Part shown: positions 27,489 to 38,733 of the stretch, piece by piece
Layout: each line of letters starts with the position of its first letter
How positions within the stretch are numbered: the stretch's first letter is position 1
Assembly (NCBI GenBank): GCA_949128115.1
Contig: OX421966.1
Coordinates: 868,001 to 932,000 of the forward strand
Source: Anaspis maculata
Taxonomy: Eukaryota > Arthropoda > Insecta > Coleoptera > Scraptiidae
DNA: 64,000 nt
Direction of reading: 5' to 3'
Notes under the pieces: generated by a model
Seen by the model: the letters and a program-made list of their open reading frames with translations, nothing else
The model's database searches: none
Told to the model about the DNA's origin: nothing
Translations under genes and position numbers: made by a program

Positions 27489-30290
27489 CTACTTGTTCCA
27501 AACGCAACATCTGACGAACGAACACAAATATAGAAAAAAGACACAATTGTTATCCAAAAAGTTCAGGTTTGAACCCACGTGACTCCAGGCTCCAACCCAC
27601 GTGATTTCAGGCTTCAACCCACGTGACTTTTGAAACGATCGGTTATCACTTTTGATGTTGGCAGCTACTTGTCCCAAATGCAACATCTGACGAACGAACA
27701 CAAATATAGAAGAAAAGACGCAATTGTTATCCAAAAAAATCAGGTTTTAACCCACGTGACTTCAGGCTTGAATCCACGTGACTTCAGTCTTCAACCCACG
27801 TGACTTCAGGCTTCAACCCACGTGACTTTGAAAACGATCGGTCAACACTTTTGGAGTTGGCACCTACTCTTTCCAAAAGCAACATCCGACGAACGAACAC
27901 AAATATAGAAAAAAGACACAATTGTTATCCAAAAAGTTCAGGTTTGAACCCACGTGACTCCAGACTCCAACCCACGTGACTTCAGGCTTCAACTCACGTG
28001 AGTTTTGAAACGATCGATCACCACTTTTGATGTTGGCAGCTACTTGTTCCAAACGCAACATCTGACGAACGAACACAAATATAGAAAAAAGACACAATTG
28101 TTATCCAAAAAGTTCAGGTTTGAACCCACGTGACTCCAGACTCGAACCCACGTGACTTCAGGCTTCAACTCACGTGAGTTTTGAAACGATCGATCACCAC
28201 TTTTGATGTTGGCAGCTACTTGTTCCAAACGCAACATCTGACGAACGAACACAAATATAGAAGAAAAGACACAATTGTTATCCAAAAAGTTCAGGTTTCA
28301 ACCCACGTGACTCCCGGCTTCAACCCACGTGACTCCCGGCTTCAACCCACGTGACATCAGGCTTCAACCCACGTGACTTCAGGCTTTAACCCACGTGACT
28401 TTGAAAACGATCGGTCACCACTTTTGAAGTTGGCAGCTACTTGTTCCAAACGCAACATCTGACGAACGAACACAAATATCAAAAAAAAATGACGAAATTA
28501 TTATCCAAATAGTTCAGGTTTGAACCCACGTGACTCCAGGCTCCAACCCACGTGACTTCAGGCTTCAACCCACGTGACTTCAGGCTTCAACCCACGTGAC
28601 TTCAGGCTTCAACCCACGTGACTTTGGAAACGATCGGTCACCACTTTTGAAGTTGGCAGCTACTCTTTCCAATCGCAACATCTGACGAACGAACACAAAT
28701 ATAGAAAAAAAGACACAATTGTTATCCAAAAAGTTCAGGTTTGAACCCACGTGACTTCAGGCTTCAACTCACGTGACTTCAGGCTTCAGCCCACGTGACT
28801 TTGAAAACGATCGTTCACCACTTTTGAAGTTGGCAGCTACTCTTTCCAAACGCAACATTTGACGAACGAACACAAATATAGAAAAAAAGACACAATTGTT
28901 ATCCAAAAAGTTCAGGTTTGAACCCACGTGACTTCAGGCTCCAACTCACGTGACTTCAGGCTTCAACCCACGTGACTTTGAAAACGATCGTTCACCACTT
29001 TTGAAGTTGGCAGCTACTCTTTCCAAACGCAACATCTGACGAACGAACACAAATATAGGAAAAAAGACACAATTGTTATCCAAAAAGTTCAGGTTTGAAC
29101 CCACGTGACTTCAGGCTCCAACTCACGTGACTTCAGGCTTCAACCCACGTGACTTTGAAAACGATCGGTCACCACTTTTGATGTTGGCAGCTACTTTTTC
29201 CAAACGCAACATCAGACGAACGAACACAAATATAGAAAAAAAGACACAATTGTTATCCAAAAAAATCAGGTTTTAACCCACGTGACTTCAGGCTTGAACC
29301 CACGTGACTTTAGTCTTCAACCCACGTGACATCAGGCTTCAACCCACGTGACTTTGAAAACGATCGGTCACCACTTTTGATGTTGGCAGCTACTTTTTCC
29401 AAACGCAACATCAGACGAACGAACACAAATATAGAAAAAAAGACACAATTGTTATCCAAAAAGTTCGGGTTTGAACCCACGTGACTTCAGGCTCCAACTC
29501 CCGTGACTTCAGGCTTCAACCCACGTGACTTTGAAAACGATCGTTCACCAATTTTGAAGTTGGCAGCTACTCTTTCCAAACGCAACATCTGACGAACGAA
29601 CACAAATATAGACAAAAAGACACAATTGTTATCCAAAAAGTTTGGATTTGAACCCACGTGACTTCAGGCTCCAACTCACGTGACTTCAGGCTTCAACCCA
29701 CGTGACTTTGGGAATGATCGGTCACCATTTTTGAAGTTGGCAGCTACTCTTTCCAAGCGCAACATCTGCCGAACGATCACAAGTATAGAAAAAAAGACAC
29801 AATTGTTATCCAAAAAATTCAGGTTTGAACCCACGTGACTTCAGGCTTCAACCCACGTGACTTCAGGCTTCAACACACGTGACTCCAGGCTTCAACCCAC
29901 GTGACTTTTAAAACGATCGGTCACCACTTTTGATGTTGGCAGCTACTCTTTCCAAACGCAACATCTAACGAACGAACACAAATATAGAAAAAAAGACACA
30001 ATTGTTATCCAAAAAGTTCGGGTTTGAACCCACGTGACTTCAGGCTCCAACTCACGTGACTTCAGGCTTCAACCCACGTGACTTTGGGAACGATCGGTCA
30101 CCACTTTTGAAGTTGGCAGCTACTCTTTCCAAGCGCAACATCTGCCGAACGAACACAAATATAGAAAAAAAGACACAATTGTTATCCAAAAAGTTCAGGT
30201 TTGAACCCACGTGCCTCCAGGCTCCAACTCACGTGACTTTGAAAACGATCGGTCACCACTTTTGATGTTGGCAGCTACTTTTTCCAAACG
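27489..30290 (+). repeat. higher-order block, copy B
   Basis: Second copy of the 16-18.4 kb block. It carries an extra 22-bp unit near 28310-28340 (GACTCCCGGCTTCAACCC twice in a row) and an extra dimer near 29050-29450. Confidence 0.8.
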
Positions 30291-32340
30291 CAACATCAGA
30301 CGAACGAACACAAATATAGAAAAAAAGACACAATTGTTATCCAAAAAAATCAGGTTTTAACCCACGTGACTTCAGGCTTGAACCCACGTGACTTTAGTCT
30401 TCAACCCACGTGACATCAGGCTTCAACCCACGTGACTTTGAAAACGATCGGTCACCACTTTTGATGTTGGCAGCTACTTTTTCCAAACGCAACATCAGAC
30501 GAACGAACACAAATATAGAAAAAAAGACACAATTGTTATCCAAAAAGTTCAGGTTTGAACCCACGTGACTCCAGGCTCCAACCCACGTGACTTCAGGCTT
30601 CAACCCACGTGACTTTTGAAACGATCGGTCACCACTTTTGATGTTGGCAGATACTTGTTCCAAACGCAACATCTGACGAACGAACACAAATATAGAAAAA
30701 AGACACAATTGTTATCCAAAAAGTTCAGGTTTGAACCCACGTGACTCTAGGCTCCAACCCACGTGACTTCGGGCTTCAACCCACGTGACTTTTAAAACGA
30801 TCGGTCACCACTTTTGATGTTGGCAGATACTTGTTCCAAACGCAACATCTGACGAACGAACACAAATATAGAAAAAAGACACAATTGTTATCCAAAAAGT
30901 TCAGGTTTGAACCCACGTGACTCCAGGCTCCAACCCACGTGATTTCAGGCTTCAACCCACGTGACTTTTGAAACGATCGGTTATCACTTTTGATGTTGGC
31001 AGCTACTTGTCCCAAATGCAACATCTGACGAACGAACACAAATATAGAAGAAAAGACGCAATTGTTATCCAAAAAAATCAGGTTTTAACCCACGTGACTT
31101 CAGGCTTGAACCCACGTGACTTCAGTCTTCAACCCACGTGACTTCAGGCTTCAACCCACGTGACTTTGAAAACGATCGGTCAACACTTTTGGAGTTGGCA
31201 CCCACTCTTTCCAAACGCAACATCTGACGAACGAACACAAATATAGAAAAAAGACACAATTGTTATCCAAAAAGTTCAGGTTTGAACCCACGTGACTCCA
31301 GACTCCAACCCACGTGACTTCAGGCTTCAACTCACGTGAGTTTTGAAACGATCGATCACCACTTTTGATGTTGGCAGCTACTTGTTCCAAACGCAACATC
31401 TGACGAACGAACACAAATATAGAAAAAAGACACAATTGTTATCCAAAAAGTTCAGGTTTGAACCCACGTGACTCCAGGCTCCAACCCACGTGATTTCAGG
31501 CTTCAACCCACGTGACTTTTGAAACGATCGGTTATCACTTTTGATGTTGGCAGCTACTTGTCCCAAATGCAACATCTGACGAACGAACACAAATATAGAA
31601 GAAAAGACGCAATTGTTATCCAAAAAAATCAGGTTTTAACCCACGTGACTTCAGGCTTGAACCCACGTGACTTCAGTCTTCAACCCACGTGACTTCAGGC
31701 TTCAACCCACGTGACTTTGAAAACGATCGGTCAACACTTTTGGAGTTGGCACCCACTCTTTCCAAACGCAACATCTGACGAACGAACACAAATATAGAAA
31801 AAAGACACAATTGTTATCCAAAAAGTTCAGGTTTGAACCCACGTGACTCCAGACTCCAACCCACGTGACTTCAGGCTTCAACTCACGTGAGTTTTGAAAC
31901 GATCGATCACCACTTTTGATGTTGGCAGCTACTTGTTCCAAACGCAACATCTGACGAACGAACACAAATATAGAAGAAAAGACACAATTGTTATCCAAAA
32001 AGTTCAGGTTTGAACCCACGTGACTCCAGACTCCAACCCACGTGATTTCAGGCTTCAACTCACGTGAGTTTTGAAACGATCGATCACCACTTTTGATGTT
32101 GGCAGCTACTTGTTCCAAACGCAACATCTGACGAACGAACACAAATATAGAAAAAAGACACAATTGTTATCCAAAAAGTTCAGGTTTGAACCCACGTGAC
32201 TCCAGGCTCCAACCCACGTGATTTCAGGCTTCAACCCACGTGACTTTTGAAACGATCGGTTATCACTTTTGATGTTGGCAGCTACTTGTCCCAAATGCAA
32301 CATCTGACGAACGAACACAAATATAGAAGAAAAGACACAA

Positions 32341-32940
32341 TTGTTATCCAAAAAGTTCAGGTTTCAACCCACGTGACTCCCGGCTTCAACCCACGTGACA
32401 TCAGGCTTCAACCCACGTGACTTCAGGCTTGAACCCACGTGACTTTGAAAACGATCGGTCACCACTTTTGAAGTTGGCAGCTACTTGTTCCAAACGCAAC
32501 ATCTGACGAACGAACACAAATATCAAAAAAAAATGACGAAATTATTATCCAAAAAGTTCAGGTTTGAACCCACGTGACTCCAGGCTCCAACCCACGTGAC
32601 TTCAGGCTTCAACCCACGTGACTTCAGGCTTCAACCCACGTGACTTTGGAAACGATCGGTCACCACTTTTGAAGTTGGCAGCTACTCTTTCCAAACGCAA
32701 CATCTGACGAACGAACACAAATATAGAAAAAAAGACACAATTGTTATCCAAAAAGTTCAGGTTTGAACCCACGTGACTTCAGGCTCCAACTCACGTGACT
32801 TCAGGCTTCAACCCACGTGACTTTGGAAACGATCGTTCACCACTTTTGAAGTTGGCAGCTACTCTTTCCAAACGCAACATCTGACGAACGAACACAAATA
32901 TAGGAAAAAAGACACAATTGTTATCCAAAAAGTTCAGGTT
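32341..32940 (+). repeat. 1860-bp-offset duplication, copy 1
   Basis: Bases 32341-32940 match 34201-34800 at a constant offset of 1860 bp. By eye there are only a few differences in 600 bp (linker AAGTTC/AAAATC at the start, GCAACAT/GCATCAT, TTATCC/TTATCT). This is one of the youngest duplications in the left array. Confidence 0.85.
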
Positions 32941-33422
32941 TGAACCCACGTGACTTCAGGCTTCAACTCACGTGACTTCAGGCTTCAGCCCACGTGACTT
33001 TGAAAACGATCGTTCACCACTTTTGAAGTTGGCAGCTACTCTTTCCAAACGCAACATCTGACGAACGAACACAAATATAGAAAAAAAGACACAATTGTTA
33101 TCCAAAAAGTTCAGGTTTGAACCCACGTGACTTCAGGCTCCAACTCACGTGACTTCAGGCTTCAACCCACGTGACTTTGGAAACGATCGTTCACCACTTT
33201 TGAAGTTGGCAGCTACTCTTTCCAAACGCAACATCTGACGAACGAACACAAATATAGGAAAAAAGACACAATTGTTATCCAAAAAGTTCAGGTTTGAACC
33301 CACGTGACTTCAGGCTCCAACTCACGTGACTTCAGGCTTCAACCCACGTGACTTTGAAAACGATCGGTCACCACTTTCGATGTTGGCAGCTACTTTTTCC
33401 AAACGCAACATCAGACGAACGA

Positions 33423-33665
33423 ACACAAATATAGAAAAAAAGACACAATTGTTATCCAAAAAAATCAGGTTTTAACCCACGTGACTTCAGGCTTGAACCC
33501 ACGTGACTTTAGTCTTCAACCCACGTGACATCAGGCTTCAACCCACGTGACTTTAGTCTTCAACCCACGTGACATCAGGCTTCAACCCACGTGACTTTGA
33601 AAACGATCGGTCACCACTTTTGATGTTGGCAGCTACTTTTTCCAAACGCAACATCAGACGAACGA
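33423..33665 (+). repeat. longest monomer seen, 243 bp (six 22-bp units)
   Basis: Landmarks at 33423 and 33666 are 243 bp apart, which is 111 plus six times 22. The pair of units reading TTTAGTCTTCAACCC and ACATCAGGCTTCAACCC is present twice in succession (about 33508-33590). This is a direct trace of a 44-bp duplication inside one monomer. Confidence 0.85.
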
Positions 33666-33679
33666 ACACAAATATAGAA

Positions 33680-34180
33680 AAAAAGACACAATTGTTATCC
33701 AAAAAGTTCGGGTTTGAACCCACGTGACTTCAGGCTCCAACTCCCGTGACTTCAGGCTTCAACCCACGTGACTTTGAAAACGATCGTTCACCACTTTTGA
33801 AGTTGGCAGCTACTCTTTCCAAACGCAACATCTGACGAACGAACACAAATATAGAAAAAAAGACACAATTGTTATCCAAAAAGTTCGGATTTGAACCCAC
33901 GTGACTTCAGGCTCCAACTCACGTGACTTCAGGCTTCAACCCACGTGACTTTGGGAACGATCGGTCACCACTTTTGAAGTTGGCAGCTACTCTTTCCAAG
34001 CGCAACATCTGCCGAACGAACACAAATATAGAAAAAAAGACACAATTGTTATCCAAAAAGTTCAGGTTTGAACCCACGTGCCTCCAGGCTCCAACTCACG
34101 TGACTTTGAAAACGATCGGTCACCACTTTTGATGTTGGCAGCTACTTTTTCCAAACGCAACATCAGACGAACGAACACAA
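33680..34180 (+). repeat. higher-order block, partial copy C
   Basis: This shares CCAACTCCCGTGAC (33738), the AAGCGCAACATCTGCC monomer and CACGTGCCTCCAGG (34075) with copies A and B. The offset to copy B changes from 4243 to 3867 bp, a 376-bp difference. Copy C therefore lacks exactly one dimer that copy B has. Confidence 0.75.
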
Positions 34181-34200
34181 ATATAGAAAAAAAGACACAA

Positions 34201-34800
34201 TTGTTATCCAAAAAAATCAGGTTTCAACCCACGTGACTCCCGGCTTCAACCCACGTGACATCAGGCTTCAACCCACGTGACTTCAGGCTTGAACCCACGT
34301 GACTTTGAAAACGATCGGTCACCACTTTTGAAGTTGGCAGCTACTTGTTCCAAACGCAACATCTGACGAACGAACACAAATATCAAAAAAAAATGACGAA
34401 ATTATTATCCAAAAAGTTCAGGTTTGAACCCACGTGACTCCAGGCTCCAACCCACGTGACTTCAGGCTTCAACCCACGTGACTTCAGGCTTCAACCCACG
34501 TGACTTTGGAAACGATCGGTCACCACTTTTGAAGTTGGCAGCTACTCTTTCCAAACGCAACATCTGACGAACGAACACAAATATAGAAAAAAAGACACAA
34601 TTGTTATCCAAAAAGTTCAGGTTTGAACCCACGTGACTTCAGGCTCCAACTCACGTGACTTCAGGCTTCAACCCACGTGACTTTGGAAACGATCGTTCAC
34701 CACTTTTGAAGTTGGCAGCTACTCTTTCCAAACGCATCATCTGACGAACGAACACAAATATAGGAAAAAAGACACAATTGTTATCTAAAAAGTTCAGGTT
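34201..34800 (+). repeat. 1860-bp-offset duplication, copy 2
   Basis: Counterpart of 32341-32940. Afterwards the two sequences diverge in monomer order (CTTCAACTCACG against CTCCAACTCACG). Confidence 0.85.
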
Positions 34801-35359
34801 TGAACCCACGTGACTTCAGGCTCCAACTCACGTGACTTCAGGCTTCAACCCACGTGACTTTGAAAACGATCGGTCACCACTTTTGATGTTGGCAGCTACT
34901 TTTTCCAAACGCAACATCAGACGAACGAACACAAATATAGAAAAAAAGACACAATTGTTATCCAAAAAGTTCAGGTTTGAACCCACGTGACTTCAGGCTT
35001 CAACTCACGTGACTTCAGGCTTCAGCCCACGTGACTTTGAAAACGATCGTTCACCACTTTTGAAGTTGGCAGCTACTCTTTCCAAACGCAACATCTGACG
35101 AACGAACACAAATATAGAAAAAAAGACACAATTGTTATCCAAAAAGTTCAGGTTTGAACCCACGTGACTTCAGGCTCCAACTCACGTGACTTCAGGCTTC
35201 AACCCACGTGACTTTGGAAACGATCGTTCACCACTTTTGAAGTTGGCAGCTACTCTTTCCAAACGCAACATCTGACGAACGAACACAAATATAGGAAAAA
35301 AGACACAATTGTTATCCAAAAAGTTCAGGTTTGAACCCACGTGACTTCAGGCTCCAACT

Positions 35360-36976
35360 CACGTGACTTCAGGCTTCAACCCACGTGACTTTGAAAACGA
35401 TCGGTCACCACATTTGAAGTTGGCAGCTTCTCTTTCCAAACGCAACATCTGACGAACGAACACAAATATAGAAAAAAAGACACAATTGTTATCCAAAAAG
35501 TTCAGGTTTAAACCCACGTGACTCCAGGCTCCAACCCACGTGACTCCGGGCTTCAACCCATGTGACTTTTGAATCGATCGGTCACCACATTTGAAGTTGG
35601 CAGCTTCTCTTTCCAAACGCAACATCTGACGAACGAACACAAATATAGAAAAAAAGACACAATTGTTATCCAAAAAGTTCAGGTTTAAACCCACGTGACT
35701 CCAGGCCCCAACCCACGTGACTTCAGGCTTCAACCCACGTGACTTTCAAAACGATCGGTTACCACTCTTGATGTTGGCAGCTACTTGTTCCAAATGCAAC
35801 ATCTGACAAACGAACACAAATATAGAAGAAAAGACGCAATTGTTATCCAAAAAAATCAGGTTTCAACCCACGTGACTTCAGGCTTGAGCCCACGTGACTT
35901 CAGTCTTCAACCCACGTGAGTTCAGGCTTCAACCCACGTGACTTTGAAAACGATCGGTCACCACCTTTGAAGTTGGCAGCTTCTCTTTCCAAACGCAACA
36001 TCTGACGAACGAACACAAATATAGAAAAAAAGACACAATTGTTATCCAGAAAGTTCAGGTTTGAACCCACGTGACTCCAGGCTCCAACCCACGTGACTTC
36101 AGGCGTCAACCCACGTGACTTTTAAAACAATCGGTTACCACTTTTGATGTTGGCAGCTACTTGTTCCAAATGCAACATCTGACAAACGAACACAAATATA
36201 GAAGGGAAGACGCAATTGTTATCCAAAAAAATCAGGTTTTAACCCACGTGACTTCAGGCTTGAACCCACGTGACTTCAGTCTTCAACCCACGCGACTTCA
36301 GGCTTCAACCCACGTGACTTTGAAAACGATCGGTCACCACTTTTGAAGTTGGCAGCTACTCTTTCCAGACGCAACATCTGACGAACGAACACAAATATAG
36401 AAAAAAGGACACAATTGTTATCCAAAAAGTTCAGGTTTGAACCCACGTGACTCCAGGCTCCAACCCACGTGACTTCAGGCTTCAACCCACGTGACTTTTA
36501 AAACGATCGGTCACCACTATTGATGTTGGCAGCTACTTGTTCCAAATGCAACAACTGACGAATGAACACAAATATAGAGAAAAAGACACAATTGTTATCC
36601 AAAAAGTTCAGGTTTGAACCCACGTGACTCCAGGCTCCAACCCACTTGACTTCAGGCTTCAACCCACGTGACTTCAGTCTTCAACCCACGTGACTTGAGG
36701 CTTCAACCCACGTGACTTTGAGAACGATCGGTCACCACATTTGAAGTTGGCAGCTTCTCTTTCCAAACGCAACATCTGACGAACGAACACAAATATAGAA
36801 AAAAAGACACAATTGTTATCCAAATAGTTCAGGTTTGGACCCACGTGACTCCAGGCTCCAACCCACGTGACTTTAGGCTTCAACCCACGTGACTTTCAAA
36901 ACGATCGGTTACCACTCTTGATGTTGGCAGCTACTTGTTCCAAATGCAACATCTGACAATCGAACACAAATATAGA
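35360..36976 (+). repeat. satellite subfamily resembling the right-hand array
   Basis: From about 35.4 kb the monomers change to variants typical of 47-64 kb. These are CACATTTGAAGTTGGCAGCTTC, CCACTCTTGATGTTGG (first seen near 35763) and TGCAACATCTGACAAACG. The 376-bp dimer spacing appears (35900 to 36276). The array changes character about 1.2-1.6 kb before the inserted element, not at it. Confidence 0.75.
36971..36976 (+). repeat. target site duplication TATAGA, left
   Basis: TATAGA lies directly before the element terminus AGTAGGTAGTGGG and is repeated directly after the other terminus at 47177-47182. Removing the element and one copy leaves the unbroken satellite linker (CACAAATATAGAAGAAAAG), exactly as found in neighbouring monomers. 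Because the satellite itself continues with AG, an 8-bp duplication TATAGAAG is a formal alternative, but it would make the two termini unequal. Confidence 0.93.
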
Positions 36977-37056
36977 AGTAGGTAGTGGGATACCTTGGAC
37001 CAGCCCCTCTCCTTCTCCTTTAAGCCCCGCCCCCTCACTCTGAGGCCACGCCCACC
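36977..37056 (+). promoter_or_regulatory. GC-rich terminal tip, left, with GC box
   Basis: About 80 bp of non-repeated sequence at the very end, with CTTTAAGCCCCGCCCCCTC (a GC-box-like stretch) and a pyrimidine-rich CCCCTCTCCTTCTCC. Conserved almost without change in the other arm. Likely recognised in transposition, or acting as a promoter. No direct evidence for either. Confidence 0.5.
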
Positions 37057-37302
37057 TGTCAGATTTTGACAGGTGACATTTGACAGCTGTCATCTGTCAG
37101 ATTTTGACAGCTGTCACATTTGACAGGTGACTTTTGACAGCTGTCACATTTGACAGGTGACGTTTGACAGCTGTCACATTTGACAGGTGACTTTTGACAG
37201 CTGTCACATTTGACAGGTGACGTTTGACAGCTGTCACATTTGACAGGTGACGTTTGACGGCTGTCACATTTGACAGGTGACATTTGACAGCTGTCTAACT
37301 TG
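37057..37302 (+). repeat. 30-bp subterminal array with TGACAGCTGTCA, left
   Basis: About seven tandem 30-bp units of the form TGACAGCTGTCACATTTG plus ACAGGTGACTTTTG. Most have the perfect 12-bp palindrome TGACAGCTGTCA (for example 37081-37092, 37105, 37135, 37165, 37195, 37225) and a CAGGTG box. Because 30 bp is ten codons, the array reads as a ten-residue repeat in open frames, which I treat as non-coding. Repeated palindromes just inside the tips are typical of protein-binding subterminal repeats. Confidence 0.9.
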
Positions 37303-37710
37303 ACAGGTGATGGCCGCCATGACAGTGGATTGAAAGCGGGAAATTTGAATTAGACAGCTGTCTCAATTGACAATTGACAGCCGTCAGATGATGGCCGCCA
37401 TGACGGTTGAGGGAAGAGCGGGAAATTTGAATTTGAAATCTGACGTATATGATAGGTGACAGCTGTCAGATTGACATTTGATACCTGTCAGATGATGGAC
37501 GCCATGACAGTTGAGAAAAGAGCGGGACATTTGAATTTGAAAGGTGACGTACGTGACAGCTGACGTATGTGGCAGGTGAGAGCTGTCAGATTGACATTTG
37601 ACACCTGTCAGATGATGGCCGCCATGACAGTTGAGAAAAGAGCGGGAAATTTGAAATAGACAGGTGACAGGTTTTTGACAAATGGTTGATGATGGACGCC
37701 ATGACAGTTT
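37303..37710 (+). repeat. second-tier arm modules with GCCGCCATGAC, left
   Basis: Five degenerate modules of about 80-120 bp, each with TGATGGCCGCCATGACAG or GATGGACGCCATGACAG (near 37309, 37388, 37491, 37611, 37688), followed by GAGCGGGAAATTTGAA and stretches of TGTCAGATTGACATTTGA. The next such box, GATCGCCATGACAG, lies near 38186. No gene was seen here. Confidence 0.8.
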
Positions 37711-38515
37711 TCGGAACTGTGCTATCTTCAAGCCTCCGCTAGATAGAGCTGCCTACTACAGGTTTCTAACGGTGATTCCCTCAAGCTTCCGCTAGATGGA
37801 GCCACTGGTATTAGAGGTTCCTAACTGTGATATCCGCAAGCCTTCGATAGATGGAACCACCCGGAAGTTTGTTGTAAAAGAGCGGGAAATTTGAATTTCA
37901 AACAAATTGGTGATTCTGATAGGTACCTACAGCTAACTTGTTCGCCAACGCGGGTTTCTAACTGTGGTATCCTCAAGCCTCAGCTAGATGGAACCACTTC
38001 ATATATCTGCCCGTTTGTTGTAAATGAGCGGGAGATTCAAATTCGGTAGGCCATAGATATAGGTGACATTTGACATATGCCTAATTCAAATATGACGGGT
38101 GACAGATGATAGCCGCCATGACATTCAGAAAAAGAGCGGGCATTTTGAAATAGACAAATGACGTAGGTGACAAATGATTGATGATGATCGCCATGACAGT
38201 TTCGGAACTGTGCTATCCTCAAGTCTCCGCTAGATAGAGTTGCCTACTACAAGTTTTCGACTATCAGATGATGGCCGGCATGACAGTTTAGAGAAGAGCG
38301 GGAAATTTGAATTTCAAAACAGAAAGCGAGAAGTTTGAATTTGACTCTCGCTTGATGGGGCAACCGGTATTACAGATTCCTAACTGTGATACTTACTTTC
38401 AAGCCTCCATTAGATTGAACCGTCTAATACGTCTGGCAGTTTGATTCAAATATCTTGGCGCTAAATTCAAAGATCCAAACTGGTAAAAATAGCGAGGATG
38501 TGTGGACAAGAATTT
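37711..38515 (+). repeat. third-tier arm modules with CCGCTAGATGGA, left
   Basis: Degenerate modules of about 50-150 bp with CTAACTGTGATATCC, then TCAAGCCTCCGCTAGATGGA. Copies of the core lie at 37736, 37789, 37843 (degenerate), near 37978 (CAGCTAGATGG) and at 38227, with an outlier at 39412-39423. Otherwise the stretch holds AT-rich spacer without genes. Confidence 0.8.
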
Positions 38516-38733
38516 TGAATAGTGTCAGAATTCAATGATATCAATAATATACTAGAGAAGACTTTGCCTTTATCTGAATACCTACTTACTAAGGCTTGCG
38601 TTATGACAGATTTAAGTTCTATACATCTAAAAACAAACAAAAAAAAAACACCTTTATATCACACCCAGAAATTAGAATATATTTCTCACAAACTAAATAA
38701 ACACTTATAATGATACATTTTTCATCATAATTG

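Larger units (their letters stand above)
1..36976 (+). repeat. E-box satellite array, left part
   Basis: Continuous head-to-tail tandem repeat with no interruption by unique sequence. A monomer consists of an A-rich linker (ACACAAATATAGAAAAAAAG, then ACACAATTGTTATCC), a run of 22-bp units each with CACGTG (core CCCACGTGACTTCAGG), and a constant segment containing AACGATCGGTCACC, TTGGCAGCTAC and CCAAACGCAACATC. Starts of the ACACAAAT landmark at 1, 178, 355 and 554 give lengths of 177, 177 and 199 bp. The array continues past the left edge of the window. About 190-200 monomers are present by division of length, not by count. No gene, promoter or RNA gene was seen in it. Minus-strand open frames of 60-150 codons are translations of the repeat. 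Confidence 0.97.

Noticed and set aside
31702..32163. Open frame of 153 codons on the minus strand (and dozens of similar ones of 60-167 codons throughout both satellite arrays)
   Set aside because: Its residue pattern repeats with the satellite, because 177 bp is 59 codons. There is no conserved start, and the same sequence appears in several frames.
1..36976. CRISPR-like array (regular repeats with spacers)
   Set aside because: Unit lengths of 22 and 177-199 bp without unique spacers, and the whole monomer repeats. The context is eukaryotic.
37059..37283. Open frames with a ten-residue cysteine-containing repeat in the 30-bp arrays (also at 46870-47094)
   Set aside because: The 30-bp unit is ten codons and palindromic. 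The frame follows the DNA repeat, with no domain or upstream signal.
38522..38710. 62-codon frame on the plus strand beside the left-arm gene
   Set aside because: It is not preserved as a matching frame in the right arm, although the DNA is, unlike the 101-codon gene.
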